A stretch of DNA of 28,826 nt, from positions 1-28,826 of the forward strand of contig NZ_CAUCSQ010000050.1 in the NCBI RefSeq assembly GCF_958445495.1. Reading direction: 5' to 3'. The notes beneath the pieces are model-generated. The model was not told the DNA's origin and made no database searches. It saw nothing but the letters and a program-made list of their open reading frames with translations. Positions 14,755 through 23,879 of the stretch are shown here, one piece after another. Within the stretch, counting starts at the first letter, position 1, and the number at the start of each line of letters is the position of its first letter. A program made the position numbers and the translations under genes. Source of the DNA: an uncultured Bacteroides sp. (lineage in GTDB: Bacteria; Bacteroidota; Bacteroidia; Bacteroidales; Bacteroidaceae).

Positions 14755-16992
14755 ATGAGAACACCGATTTATCTATGCCTGCTGTTAACCTGCATGCTGA
14801 TTTCCTGTGCCCCAAAGCAAGAGAAACACGAAGTAGATTACACATCCTACGTAAATCCGTTTATAGGGACAGACTTTACCGGCAACACCTATCCCGGCGC
14901 ACAAGCGCCGTTCGGAATGGTACAACTCAGTCCGGACAACGGACTTCCCGGCTGGGACCGCATCGCCGGCTATTTCTATCCGGACAGCACCATTGCCGGA
15001 TTCAGCCACACCCACCTGTCAGGCACAGGAGCCGGCGACCTGTATGACATCTCTTTCATGCCCGTCACCCTGCCCTACAAAGAAGCGGAAGCCCCGTTAG
15101 GCATCCACTCCAAATTCTCCCATGAAGACGAAAGCGCCTATGCAGGCTACTATCAAGTACGGCTGACCGATTACGGCATCAACGTCGAATTGACAGCGAC
15201 CGAACGTTGCGGCATCCAACGCTACACATTCCCCGAAGCCCAATCCGCCATCTTCCTGAACCTGAAGAAAGCCATGAACTGGGACTTCACCAATGACTCC
15301 CATATCGAAGAGGTAGACTCCGTCACCATTCAGGGATACCGCTTTTCCGACGGCTGGGCACGCGACCAGCACATTTACTTCCGTACCCGTTTCTCCAGAC
15401 CGTTCGAGAAGATGGAGCTGGACACAACCGCCATTATCAAAAACGGTAAACGTATCGGCACAGCCACCATCGCCCGTTTCGACTTCCACACCGGTGAAGG
15501 CGAACAAATCCTAGTCAGTACAGCCATTTCCGGCGTGAGCATGGAAGGAGCGGCCAAGAATCTGCAGGCAGAAGTCCCGGAAAACGATTTCGACAAATAC
15601 CTCGCCGAAACGAAAGCTGACTGGAACCGGCAACTCGGAAAAATAGAAATAAAAAGCGACAACGAAGACGACAAAGTCAACTTCTACACCGCCCTGTACC
15701 ACTCCATGCTCGCCCCCACCATCTACAGCGACGTAGACGGAGCCTACTACGGTCCCGACAAGAAAATACACCGGACAGACGGCTGGGTGAATTACAGCAC
15801 CTTCTCCCTGTGGGACACCTATCGTGCCGCCCATCCCCTCTTCACCTACACCGAACCGGAACGTGTCAACGATATGATAAAATCCTTCATCGCCTTTTAC
15901 GAACAAAACGGACGCCTGCCCGTATGGAATTTCTACGGAAGCGAAACAGACATGATGATTGGCTACCATGCCGTTCCGGTAATCGCGGACGCCTACCTGA
16001 AAGGAATCGGCGATTTCGATGCAGAGAAAGCGCTAGACGCCTGCGTAGCGACAGCCAACCTGGAACACTACCGGGGCATCGGTCTCTACAAGAAACTAGG
16101 ATACATCCCCTACAACGTGACAGACAGCTACAATGCGGAAAACTGGTCGTTATCCAAGACCCTGGAATACGCCTTCGACGATTACTGCATCGCCGAGATG
16201 GCACAGAAAATGGGAAAGAAAGACATCGCCGACGAATTCTACAAACGTTCCCAAAACTACCGCAACATCTACAATCCGGCCACCTCTTTCATGCAGCCGC
16301 GGGACGACAAAGGCGCCTTTATCGAAGGCTTCAAGGCAGACGAGTACACCCCTCATATATGCGAAAGCAACGGATGGCAATACTTCTGGTCCGTGCAGCA
16401 TGACATCGACGGGCTCATCGAACTGACAGGAGGCAAAAACAGATTCGCCGAGAAACTGGACAGCATGTTCACCTATCACCCGGCGGCAGACGAAGAACTT
16501 CCGATTTTCAGTACGGGAATGATAGGACAATACGCTCACGGCAACGAGCCCAGCCATCACGTCATCTACCTGTTCAACGCCATAGGACATACCAACCGGA
16601 CGCAAGAATACGTAGCAAAAGTGATGAACGAACTCTACAGGAACGAACCTGCGGGACTTTGCGGCAATGAAGACTGCGGTCAAATGTCCGCATGGTACGT
16701 ATTCAGCGCCATGGGATTCTATCCGGTAAATCCGGTCAGCGGAAAATACGAGATAGGCACCCCCTTGTTCCCCGAAACCCGACTGCACCTGGCAAACGGC
16801 AAAACCTTCACGGTGCTCGCCCCGAACGTAAGCAAGAAAAACATCTACATCCGGTCAGTCAGAATAAACGGGCAACCCTATGACAAAACTTATCTCACCC
16901 ATGAACAAATCATGAACGGATCCATTGTAGAATTCGAGATGAGCGATACGCCGCAGGCGGCAGGAGCCATATCCGAAAGGGAAAAACCGTAA
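14755..16992 (+). CDS. GH92 exo-alpha-mannosidase lipoprotein (first of three; BT3994-like)
   Basis: Calcium-dependent inverting exo-alpha-mannosidase. The signal peptide ends LISC with lipidated C18, so it is a lipoprotein. The N-terminal GH92 signature YVNPFIGTD (32-40), GNTYPGAQAPFGMVQLSPDNG and GFSHTHLSGTG (82-92) is followed by the (alpha/alpha)6 domain with FSLWDTYRAAHPL (350-362). The predicted general acid is E537 (ICESNGWQYFW) and the base D640 (GNEDCGQMSAWY). AHGNEPSHH is at 594-602. The segment that carries H584-E585 in the third GH92 of this window is missing here, so the linkage preference probably differs from alpha-1,2. It is the first gene of the five-gene plus-strand unit, 26 bases before the sigma factor. 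Confidence 0.93.
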   Translation: MRTPIYLCLLLTCMLISCAPKQEKHEVDYTSYVNPFIGTDFTGNTYPGAQAPFGMVQLSPDNGLPGWDRIAGYFYPDSTIAGFSHTHLSGTGAGDLYDISFMPVTLPYKEAEAPLGIHSKFSHEDESAYAGYYQVRLTDYGINVELTATERCGIQRYTFPEAQSAIFLNLKKAMNWDFTNDSHIEEVDSVTIQGYRFSDGWARDQHIYFRTRFSRPFEKMELDTTAIIKNGKRIGTATIARFDFHTGEGEQILVSTAISGVSMEGAAKNLQAEVPENDFDKYLAETKADWNRQLGKIEIKSDNEDDKVNFYTALYHSMLAPTIYSDVDGAYYGPDKKIHRTDGWVNYSTFSLWDTYRAAHPLFTYTEPERVNDMIKSFIAFYEQNGRLPVWNFYGSETDMMIGYHAVPVIADAYLKGIGDFDAEKALDACVATANLEHYRGIGLYKKLGYIPYNVTDSYNAENWSLSKTLEYAFDDYCIAEMAQKMGKKDIADEFYKRSQNYRNIYNPATSFMQPRDDKGAFIEGFKADEYTPHICESNGWQYFWSVQHDIDGLIELTGGKNRFAEKLDSMFTYHPAADEELPIFSTGMIGQYAHGNEPSHHVIYLFNAIGHTNRTQEYVAKVMNELYRNEPAGLCGNEDCGQMSAWYVFSAMGFYPVNPVSGKYEIGTPLFPETRLHLANGKTFTVLAPNVSKKNIYIRSVRINGQPYDKTYLTHEQIMNGSIVEFEMSDTPQAAGAISEREKP

Positions 16993-17018
16993 GTTACCTA
17001 AACCAATCCAACGAGAGA

Positions 17019-17573
17019 ATGAACGAAAACTTCGATTCCGTCTACAAGGCGCTGTTCCGCAGATACTACCCCTACCTCCTGTTCTACGCCACCCGGCTGG
17101 TAGGAGAAGAAGAGGCGGAAGACATCGTACAGGACGTGTTTGTAGAATTATGGAGACGGAGAGACACCGTAGAGATAGGCGACCAGATTCAAGCCTTTCT
17201 CTACCGTGCCGTTTATACCCGCGCCCTCAATGTGCTGAAACACCGTAATGTAGAAGACGGTTACTGCGCCGCCATGGAAGAAATCAACCAGAGACGCGCC
17301 GAATTCTACCAACCGGACAATAACGAAATAATCAAAAGGATAGAAGACCGGGAGTTGCGGAAAGAAATTTACGACGCCATCAATGAACTTCCGGATAAAT
17401 GCAAAGAAGTTTTCAAGCTCAGCTACCTCCACGACATGAAAAACAAAGAGATAGCCGACGTTCTTGGGGTTTCGCTTCGCACGGTAGAAGCGCATATGTA
17501 CAAAGCCTTAAAGTACCTGCGAAGCCGTCTTGATTACCTTTGGTTCATTTTATTCATATTTTTGTTTCCATAA
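17019..17573 (+). CDS. ECF-type RNA polymerase sigma factor
   Basis: A 184-residue extracytoplasmic-function sigma factor. Region 2 spans about 8-75 (YKALFRRYYPYLLFYATRLV, EAEDIVQDVFVELWRRRD). Region 4 spans about 125-175, with the helix-turn-helix NKEIADVLGVSLRTVEAHMYKAL. The tail WFILFIFLFP is unusually hydrophobic for a cytoplasmic protein and might contact the membrane or the anti-sigma factor. It is followed after 36 bases by a FecR-type anti-sigma factor and lies between GH92 genes, so it very likely activates this glycan locus when a SusC-type transporter with an N-terminal signalling domain senses substrate; that partner is outside the window. From memory it corresponds to BT3993. Confidence 0.93.
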   Translation: MNENFDSVYKALFRRYYPYLLFYATRLVGEEEAEDIVQDVFVELWRRRDTVEIGDQIQAFLYRAVYTRALNVLKHRNVEDGYCAAMEEINQRRAEFYQPDNNEIIKRIEDRELRKEIYDAINELPDKCKEVFKLSYLHDMKNKEIADVLGVSLRTVEAHMYKALKYLRSRLDYLWFILFIFLFP

Positions 17574-17609
17574 GATAAGTGTTTTTAGGTTCTGAATTGT
17601 ATTATTTAT

Positions 17610-18617
17610 ATGAAGGAAAAGAAAATGAAAAATCTGAGCGAAGAGATAGTAGACAAATATCTGGCAGGACAATGCTCTGAAGAAGAACTCATCGAAATAA
17701 ACACCTGGATGAAGGAATCAAAAGAGAATGCCCGCCGGCTCTTCCGCATGGAAGAAATTTATCATCTGGGTAAATCCGGCCGCTACACCGACGGGCAACA
17801 AATAGCCCGTGCGGAAAAGCGGTTGTATAAAAAGCTGGATGAAGAAAAAGGGAAGCAAGGCAAAATACTGCGCATACGCCGCCGGATAAAATACGCCGCT
17901 GCCGTCGCCGCCCTCCTGATTGCAGGAGGCGGAACCGGATACTGGTTCCATCAACACGGAAGCAGCCAGCAGCTCATGGTCGCCGTTGCCGGTGAAGGTA
18001 TCGTAAAAGAAGTGGTTTTGCCGGACGGAAGCAAAGTCTGGCTGAACAACTCCGCGATATTGAAATACCCGCGCGAGTTCTCCGAAAAAGAACGCAACGT
18101 CTACCTGGAAGGAGAAGCCTACTTTGAAGTAACCAAGAACCGCCATCAACCGTTTACCGTACAGAGCGACGCCATGCGCGTGCGAGTATTAGGCACAACG
18201 TTCAACTTCAAATCCGACAAACACTGCCGGATAGCAGAAGCGACGCTGATAGAAGGCGAAATCGAAGTGAAAGGCAACAAAGAAGAAGGACAAATCATCC
18301 TTACCCCCGGACAACGTGCGGAACTGAACAAAAGCAACGGACGCCTGACCGTGAAACAAGTGGATGCCCAGTTAGACGCCGTATGGCACGACAACCTGAT
18401 TCCATTCCTGAAAGCCGACATTTTCACCATCACCAAGGCATTGGAACGCTTTTATGACGTGAAGATAATCCTGTCTCCCGACATAAAGGCGGACAAAACC
18501 TATTCGGGAGTGTTGAAAAAGAAGTCTACTATCGAATCCGTATTGAAGTCATTACAGAATTCTATTCCTATTGATTATAAAATCGTCGGAAACAATATTT
18601 TTATTTCTCCCCAATAA
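17610..18617 (+). CDS. FecR-family anti-sigma factor
   Basis: An inner-membrane anti-sigma factor that holds the neighbouring ECF sigma until a signal arrives from the outer-membrane transporter. The N-terminal cytoplasmic sigma-binding part (about 1-90) has the usual LSEEIVDKYLAGQCSEEEL opening. One membrane segment lies at about 95-112 (YAAAVAALLIAGGGTGYWF). The periplasmic FecR domain is at about 125-220 (LPDGSKVWLNNSAILKYP, YLEGEAYFEV, VLGTTFNF). A C-terminal secretin/STN-like DUF4974 domain is at about 262-335 (LERFYDVKI, YSGVLKKKSTIESVLKSLQ). The start at 17610 is the first ATG; an alternative at 17625 (MKNLSEE) is equally plausible. GH92 number two starts 40 bases after its stop. Confidence 0.93.
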   Translation: MKEKKMKNLSEEIVDKYLAGQCSEEELIEINTWMKESKENARRLFRMEEIYHLGKSGRYTDGQQIARAEKRLYKKLDEEKGKQGKILRIRRRIKYAAAVAALLIAGGGTGYWFHQHGSSQQLMVAVAGEGIVKEVVLPDGSKVWLNNSAILKYPREFSEKERNVYLEGEAYFEVTKNRHQPFTVQSDAMRVRVLGTTFNFKSDKHCRIAEATLIEGEIEVKGNKEEGQIILTPGQRAELNKSNGRLTVKQVDAQLDAVWHDNLIPFLKADIFTITKALERFYDVKIILSPDIKADKTYSGVLKKKSTIESVLKSLQNSIPIDYKIVGNNIFISPQ

Positions 18618-18657
18618 AAATACCGTTCCCGGCAAAACTAAAAAAAGCTATTACACC

Positions 18658-20934
18658 ATGAAATTAAAAACATTCCTAGTTGTAGGATGTTTAGGAGGAT
18701 TATTCACACTTAGCTCCTGCACAGCCCCCACTAATGTAAAAGACTACAGTGCTTATGTCAATCCCTTCATCGGCACCGGCGGACACGGACACACTTTCCC
18801 CGGCGCGGTAGTTCCGCACGGAATGATTCAGCCCAGTCCGGACACCCGTATCGATGGTTGGGACGCTTGTTCCGGCTACTATTACGCCGATTCTACCATC
18901 AACGGTTTTTCTCACACGCACGTCAGCGGAACCGGTTGCTGCGATTACGGAGACGTGCTGCTCATGCCCACCGTGGGCAAGCAGCAATATCTGACAACCG
19001 ACCCCCAAAAACAACAACTGGCGTACGCCTCCACTTTCTCCCATGAGAATGAAACGGCAGAACCCGGATACTACTCCGTGTTTCTGGACACCTATCAGGT
19101 AAAAGCCGAATTATCAGCTACCCGCCGCAGTGCCATCCACCGCTACACGTTCCCCGAAAGCGCCGAAGCCGGGTTCATACTCGACCTCGACTACAGCCTG
19201 CAACGGCAGACCAACTCCGAAATGAAGATAGAAGTCATCAGCGACACGGAAATCTGCGGACACAAGAAATCGACCTATTGGGCCTTCGACCAATACATCA
19301 ATTTTTACGCAAAATTCTCGAAACCCTTCTCTTACACGATGGTTACCGATTCCGTCACGATGGACGACGGCAAACGCCTTCCCATCTGCAAGGCATTGCT
19401 GCACTTCAACACCGCCCGGAACGAAGAAGTCCTGGTGAAAATAGGCATATCCGCCGTAGACATAGCCGGCGCACGCAAGAACGTAGAAACGGAAATACCC
19501 GGATGGGATTTCGACAAAGTGCGCAAAGACGCCCGTACCGCCTGGAACCGTTACTTATCCAAGATAGACATAACGACTGCCGACAAGGACGACAAACACA
19601 TCTTCTACACCGCCCTGTACCACACGGCAATCAGCCCGAACCTGTTCACGGACGCGGACGGACGTTATCTGGGAATGGACCTTGAAATACATCAGGGCGA
19701 CACCCTTCGTCCGATATACACCACCTTCTCCTTATGGGATACCTTCCGCGCACTGCACCCGCTGATGACAATCATCGACCCGGACCTGAACAGCCAGTTC
19801 ATCAACTCGCTCATCAGAAAACATCAGGAAGGCGGAATATACCCCATGTGGGACCTGGCTTCCAACTACACCGGCACAATGATTGGCTACCATGCCGTCC
19901 CGGTAATAGTAGACGCATACATGAAAGGCTACCGCAATTTCGACGCCAAAGAAGCATACAAAGCTTCCCTGCGTGCCGCCGAGTATGACACGGCCGGAAT
20001 CAAATGCCCGGACTTGGTGCTGCCCCACCTGATGCCCAAGGCGAAATATTACAAAAACTCAATCGGCTACATCCCTTGCGACCGCGAGAACGAATCCGTA
20101 GCCAAAGCATTGGAGTATGCCTATGACGACTGGTGCATATCTATTTTCGCAGAGGCGATGAGCGACTTTGAGACCAAAGCCAAATACGAACGCTTCGCCA
20201 AAGCATACGAATTCTATTTCGACAAATCTACCCGCTTCATGCGCGGACTGGATTCAAAAGGAGAATGGCGTACCCCCTTCAATCCCCGCGCCTCTACCCA
20301 CCGTAATGACGACTATTGCGAAGGGACAGCCTGGCAATGGACCTGGTTCGTCCCCCACGACATAGAGGGACTTGTCAACCTGATGGGTGGTGAAGAAGCT
20401 TTCGTGCAGAAGCTCGACTCCCTGTTCACCGTAGACTCGGCGCTCGAAGGCGAAACGACCTCGGCAGACATCACCGGCCTTATCGGGCAGTATGCGCACG
20501 GCAATGAACCCAGCCACCACGTTATCCACCTGTACAACTACGTAAACCGCCCGTGGAGAACCCAAGAGCTGGTAGACAGCGTGTACCGGAGCCAGTATGC
20601 CAACGCCGTAGACGGACTGGCGGGCAACGAAGACTGCGGGCAGATGTCTGCATGGTACATACTCAACTCCATGGGATTCTACCAGGTATGTCCCGGCAAG
20701 CCGGTCTATTCCATCGGACGCCCGGCATTCGACAAGGCGACAATCAACTTGCCCGAAGGAAAGGCTTTCCACATCATAGCCAGGAACAACGGAAAGAAAA
20801 ACAAATACATCGAGAGCGTAATGCTCAACGGCAAGCCGCTGAACACGCCGTTCTTCACCCATCAGGACATCGTAAAGGGAGGGACACTGGAAATCAGGAT
20901 GACCGACCGTCCTACGAAATGGGGAACGGAATAA
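18658..20934 (+). CDS. GH92 exo-alpha-mannosidase lipoprotein (second of three; BT3991-like)
   Basis: A 758-residue GH92 enzyme from the chosen start at 18658. The frame is open from 18571, but that would overlap fecR, whereas 18658 gives a clean lipoprotein signal peptide (MKLKTFLVVGCLGG, then LSSC with C21). It shows YVNPFIGTGGHGHTFPGA (33-50), GFSHTHVSGTG (83-93) and FSLWDTFRALHPL (357-369). The acid is E555 (CEGTAWQWTW) and the base D659 (GNEDCGQMSAWY). AHGNEPSHH is at 613-621. As in the first GH92, the H-E pair associated with alpha-1,2 specificity is absent. It is closer in these motifs to the first GH92 than to the third. It probably removes alpha-mannosyl units from N-glycan fragments; the exact linkage cannot be read from sequence. 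Confidence 0.93.
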   Translation: MKLKTFLVVGCLGGLFTLSSCTAPTNVKDYSAYVNPFIGTGGHGHTFPGAVVPHGMIQPSPDTRIDGWDACSGYYYADSTINGFSHTHVSGTGCCDYGDVLLMPTVGKQQYLTTDPQKQQLAYASTFSHENETAEPGYYSVFLDTYQVKAELSATRRSAIHRYTFPESAEAGFILDLDYSLQRQTNSEMKIEVISDTEICGHKKSTYWAFDQYINFYAKFSKPFSYTMVTDSVTMDDGKRLPICKALLHFNTARNEEVLVKIGISAVDIAGARKNVETEIPGWDFDKVRKDARTAWNRYLSKIDITTADKDDKHIFYTALYHTAISPNLFTDADGRYLGMDLEIHQGDTLRPIYTTFSLWDTFRALHPLMTIIDPDLNSQFINSLIRKHQEGGIYPMWDLASNYTGTMIGYHAVPVIVDAYMKGYRNFDAKEAYKASLRAAEYDTAGIKCPDLVLPHLMPKAKYYKNSIGYIPCDRENESVAKALEYAYDDWCISIFAEAMSDFETKAKYERFAKAYEFYFDKSTRFMRGLDSKGEWRTPFNPRASTHRNDDYCEGTAWQWTWFVPHDIEGLVNLMGGEEAFVQKLDSLFTVDSALEGETTSADITGLIGQYAHGNEPSHHVIHLYNYVNRPWRTQELVDSVYRSQYANAVDGLAGNEDCGQMSAWYILNSMGFYQVCPGKPVYSIGRPAFDKATINLPEGKAFHIIARNNGKKNKYIESVMLNGKPLNTPFFTHQDIVKGGTLEIRMTDRPTKWGTE

Positions 20935-20985
20935 AAAACATCAGATTGCGAACTATAAAAAATAACTATAAAAAACATATATGCC

Positions 20986-23256
20986 ATGAAAAGACTGCTA
21001 ATCATCGTTTGTGTACTTGGATGCACACTCTTTGCAAAAGCCAAAGACTGGACACAGTATGTCAACCCGCTAATGGGGACCCAGTCCGTTTTCGAGCTAT
21101 CGACAGGTAATACCTATCCCGCCATCGCCCGCCCCTGGGGCATGAACTTCTGGACACCGCAGACAGGAAAGATGGGCGACGGGTGGCAATACACCTATAC
21201 GGCCAACAAGATTCGCGGGTTTAAACAGACGCACCAGCCCAGCCCGTGGATTAACGACTACGGACAATTCTCCGTGATGCCGGTAGTCGGCAAACCGGAA
21301 TTCAACGAAGAAAAGCGCGCAAGCTGGTTTGCCCACAAAGGCGAGACTGCCACCCCTTATTATTATAAGGTGTACCTCGCAGAACATGACGTAGTGACGG
21401 AAATGTCTCCGACGGAACGCGCTGTCCTCTTCCGTTTCACTTTCCCGGAAAACGAGCATTCGTATATCGTGGTAGACGCTTTCGACAAAGGCTCGTACAT
21501 CAAAATCATTCCGGAAGAGAACAAGATTATCGGCTACAGCACCCGCAACAGCGGAGGAGTCCCCGAAAACTTCAGGAACTATTTCATCATCGAGTTTGAC
21601 AAGCCCTTCACCTATAAAGCTACGGTAGCCGACGGCAACTTGCAGGAAAACGTCACGGAGCAGACCGCCGGCCATGCCGGAGCCGTCATCGGCTTCCGGA
21701 CACACAAAGGCGAACAGGTGCATGCCAGAATCGCCTCTTCCTTCATCAGCTTCGAACAGGCGGCCGTCAACATGAAAGAATTGGGCAAAGACAATATCGA
21801 ACAACTCTCCCAAAAGGGGAAAAAAGCGTGGAACGAGGTATTAGGCAAAATTGAAGTAGAAGGTGGCAATCTGGACCAATACCGCACCTTCTATTCCTGC
21901 CTGTACCGCTCCCTGCTCTTCCCCCGCAAATTCTACGAGCTGGACACGAACGGAAAACCGGTTCACTACAGTCCTTACAACGGCCAGGTATTGCCCGGAT
22001 ACATGTACACCGACACCGGTTTCTGGGATACCTTCCGCTGCCTGTTCCCTCTGCTGAACCTGATGTATCCTTCAGTAAACAAAGAGATGCAGGAAGGGCT
22101 TATCAACGCATATAAAGAAAGCGGCTTCTTCCCCGAATGGGCAAGTCCAGGACATAGAGGATGCATGGTAGGCAACAATTCCGCCTCTGTCCTGGTAGAT
22201 GCCTATATGAAGGGTGTCCGGGTAGACGACCTGAAAACACTGTACGAAGGATTGATTCACGGAACGGAAAACGTGCATCCGCAAGTATCCTCGACCGGAC
22301 GCCTGGGACACGAATATTACAACAAACTGGGCTATGTGCCTTATGATGTAAAAATCAACGAAAACGCAGCCCGCACGTTGGAATACGCATACAACGACTG
22401 GTGTATCTACCGGTTGGCGAAAGAGTTGAAACGTCCGAAGAAGGAAATCGCCCTCTTTGCCGAACGCGCCATGAACTACAAGAACCTTTTCGACAAGGAG
22501 TCCAAACTGATGCGCGGACGCAATGAAGACGGTACATTCCAATCGCCGTTCTCCCCGCTGAAATGGGGAGACGCCTTTACGGAAGGCAACAGTTGGCACT
22601 ACACCTGGTCTGTATTCCATGACCCGCAAGGGCTGATTGACTTGATGGGAGGAAAAGAGATGTTCATCACGATGATGGATTCCGTCTTTGCCGTGCCTCC
22701 CGTTTTCGACGACAGTTATTACGGGCAGGTAATTCACGAGATTCGCGAAATGACGGTTATGAACATGGGCAACTACGCGCACGGGAACCAACCGATTCAG
22801 CACATGATTTACCTGTATGACTACGCCGGCCAACCGTGGAAAGCGCAATACTGGCTGCGTCAGGTCATGGACAGAATGTACTCTCCCACCCCCGACGGCT
22901 ACTGCGGCGACGAGGACAACGGGCAGACTTCCGCCTGGTATGTCTTCTCCGCACTGGGTTTCTACCCCGTCTGTCCGGGAACGGACGAATATGTCGTAGG
23001 CGCTCCTCTGTTCAAGAAGGCAACCCTTCATTTCGAGAACGGCAACAGCCTGGTAGTCGACGCTCCCAACAACAGCAAGAAGAATTTCTATATCGGCTCC
23101 ATGACGTTCAACGGAACAGATTACACCAAGAATTACCTCCGGCATGCGGATTTATTCAAAGGAGGCACACTCAAGGTGGAAATGGGCGACAAACCCAATA
23201 TGAACAGGGGAGTCAAAGAAGAAGACATGCCTTATTCGTTCTCCAAAGAAAAATAA
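20986..23256 (+). CDS. GH92 exo-alpha-1,2-mannosidase (third of three; BT3990-like)
   Basis: A 756-residue inverting, calcium-dependent mannosidase. Residue numbering matches what I recall for BT3990: general acid E533 (FTEGNSWHYTW), base D644 with D642 (CGDEDNGQTSAW), and the +1 subsite pair H584-E585 (GQVIHEIREM), which was linked to alpha-1,2 specificity. The segment VMNMGNYAHGNQPIQH replaces the GNEPSHH of its two neighbours. The N-terminus (MKRLLIIVCVLGCTLFAKAKDW) reads as a type I signal peptide cut near AKA, so it is probably periplasmic and soluble; a short lipobox at VLGC is a less likely alternative. It is last in the plus-strand unit and is followed by a strong terminator. Confidence 0.95.
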   Translation: MKRLLIIVCVLGCTLFAKAKDWTQYVNPLMGTQSVFELSTGNTYPAIARPWGMNFWTPQTGKMGDGWQYTYTANKIRGFKQTHQPSPWINDYGQFSVMPVVGKPEFNEEKRASWFAHKGETATPYYYKVYLAEHDVVTEMSPTERAVLFRFTFPENEHSYIVVDAFDKGSYIKIIPEENKIIGYSTRNSGGVPENFRNYFIIEFDKPFTYKATVADGNLQENVTEQTAGHAGAVIGFRTHKGEQVHARIASSFISFEQAAVNMKELGKDNIEQLSQKGKKAWNEVLGKIEVEGGNLDQYRTFYSCLYRSLLFPRKFYELDTNGKPVHYSPYNGQVLPGYMYTDTGFWDTFRCLFPLLNLMYPSVNKEMQEGLINAYKESGFFPEWASPGHRGCMVGNNSASVLVDAYMKGVRVDDLKTLYEGLIHGTENVHPQVSSTGRLGHEYYNKLGYVPYDVKINENAARTLEYAYNDWCIYRLAKELKRPKKEIALFAERAMNYKNLFDKESKLMRGRNEDGTFQSPFSPLKWGDAFTEGNSWHYTWSVFHDPQGLIDLMGGKEMFITMMDSVFAVPPVFDDSYYGQVIHEIREMTVMNMGNYAHGNQPIQHMIYLYDYAGQPWKAQYWLRQVMDRMYSPTPDGYCGDEDNGQTSAWYVFSALGFYPVCPGTDEYVVGAPLFKKATLHFENGNSLVVDAPNNSKKNFYIGSMTFNGTDYTKNYLRHADLFKGGTLKVEMGDKPNMNRGVKEEDMPYSFSKEK

Positions 23257-23339
23257 CCTTTGCCATAGCAGGTTGCCACTCCTTTTCCCCATCCCAGTTT
23301 CCGGGGAAACGGTCTGTTTCTTAATCAAGACGGCAACTA

Positions 23340-23385
23340 AAAAATAGCCTGAAAGCGGATTTCTTCGCTTTCAGGCTATTTTTCA
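23340..23385 (+). terminator. Strong terminator of the GH92-sigma-FecR unit
   Basis: An 18-base-pair perfect stem: AAAAATAGCCTGAAAGCG (ending 23357) pairs with 23366-23383 around an 8-base loop. A T tract follows on the plus strand and is mirrored by an A tract upstream, so it may work both ways. Confidence 0.9.
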
Positions 23386-23427
23386 ATAACCTTTCGCTAC
23401 CTTTACCGGATAAACGACATACAAGCC

Positions 23428-23862
23428 ATGAAAGAAAAAATCGACTTCAAAGAAGTCCCCTACCAGTATGCAATGTGCCTCAACCGGCAATGTCCCCAAG
23501 CAGACACATGCTTACGGCAACTCACCGAACAGAGTGTTCCGGAAAACGTAGAACAATGGGTTATCATCAGTCCCAAATATTTGGCCGCCGCAGGAAACCG
23601 CTGCCCTCACTACCGTTCCAGTGCAAAAGTACGGTATGCCAAAGGTTTCATCGGCCTCCTGGAGAATCTCCCCCACAAACAAATGCAAACGGTCATTCCA
23701 TACCTGATGAGCTATCTGGGCCGCAGGACTTACTACCGTTCACGTAAAGGAGAACGACTGCTCACACCTTCCGAACAGCGGCAAGTATTGGCTATCCTCA
23801 AGAATTGCGGAGTAACCCACCCCAAAGAGTTCGATGCATATATCGAAAACTACGACTGGTAA
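23428..23862 (+). CDS. DUF6078 family protein with a cysteine cluster
   Basis: A 144-residue cytoplasmic-looking protein without a signal peptide or membrane segment. The N-terminal half has YAMCLNRQCPQADTCLRQL (C17, C22, C28) and GNRCPHYR (C59, H61), a spacing that suggests a bound metal or Fe-S cluster. The C-terminal half is basic and helical (RRTYYRSRKGERLLTPSEQRQV). This fits DUF6078, a Bacteroidales family of unknown function. It sits alone between the two converging halves of the glycan locus, after the terminator; a poor -7 match (TACCTTTA, 23398-23405) precedes it. Its stop codon ends 17 bases before the phased GGCACA array. A link to glycan metabolism is not supported by the sequence itself. 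Confidence 0.8.
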   Translation: MKEKIDFKEVPYQYAMCLNRQCPQADTCLRQLTEQSVPENVEQWVIISPKYLAAAGNRCPHYRSSAKVRYAKGFIGLLENLPHKQMQTVIPYLMSYLGRRTYYRSRKGERLLTPSEQRQVLAILKNCGVTHPKEFDAYIENYDW

Positions 23863-23879
23863 CAGGGTTCTCTCCACCT

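Noticed and set aside
15810..16426. Long alternative frames inside the GH92 genes (several of 90-360 codons on either strand)
   Set aside because: They are shadows of GC-richer real genes with biased third positions; the GH92 frames carry all family motifs.
18571..18657. Upstream start for the second GH92 gene
   Set aside because: It would overlap the end of fecR and bury the signal peptide; the ATG at 18658 gives a standard lipoprotein start.
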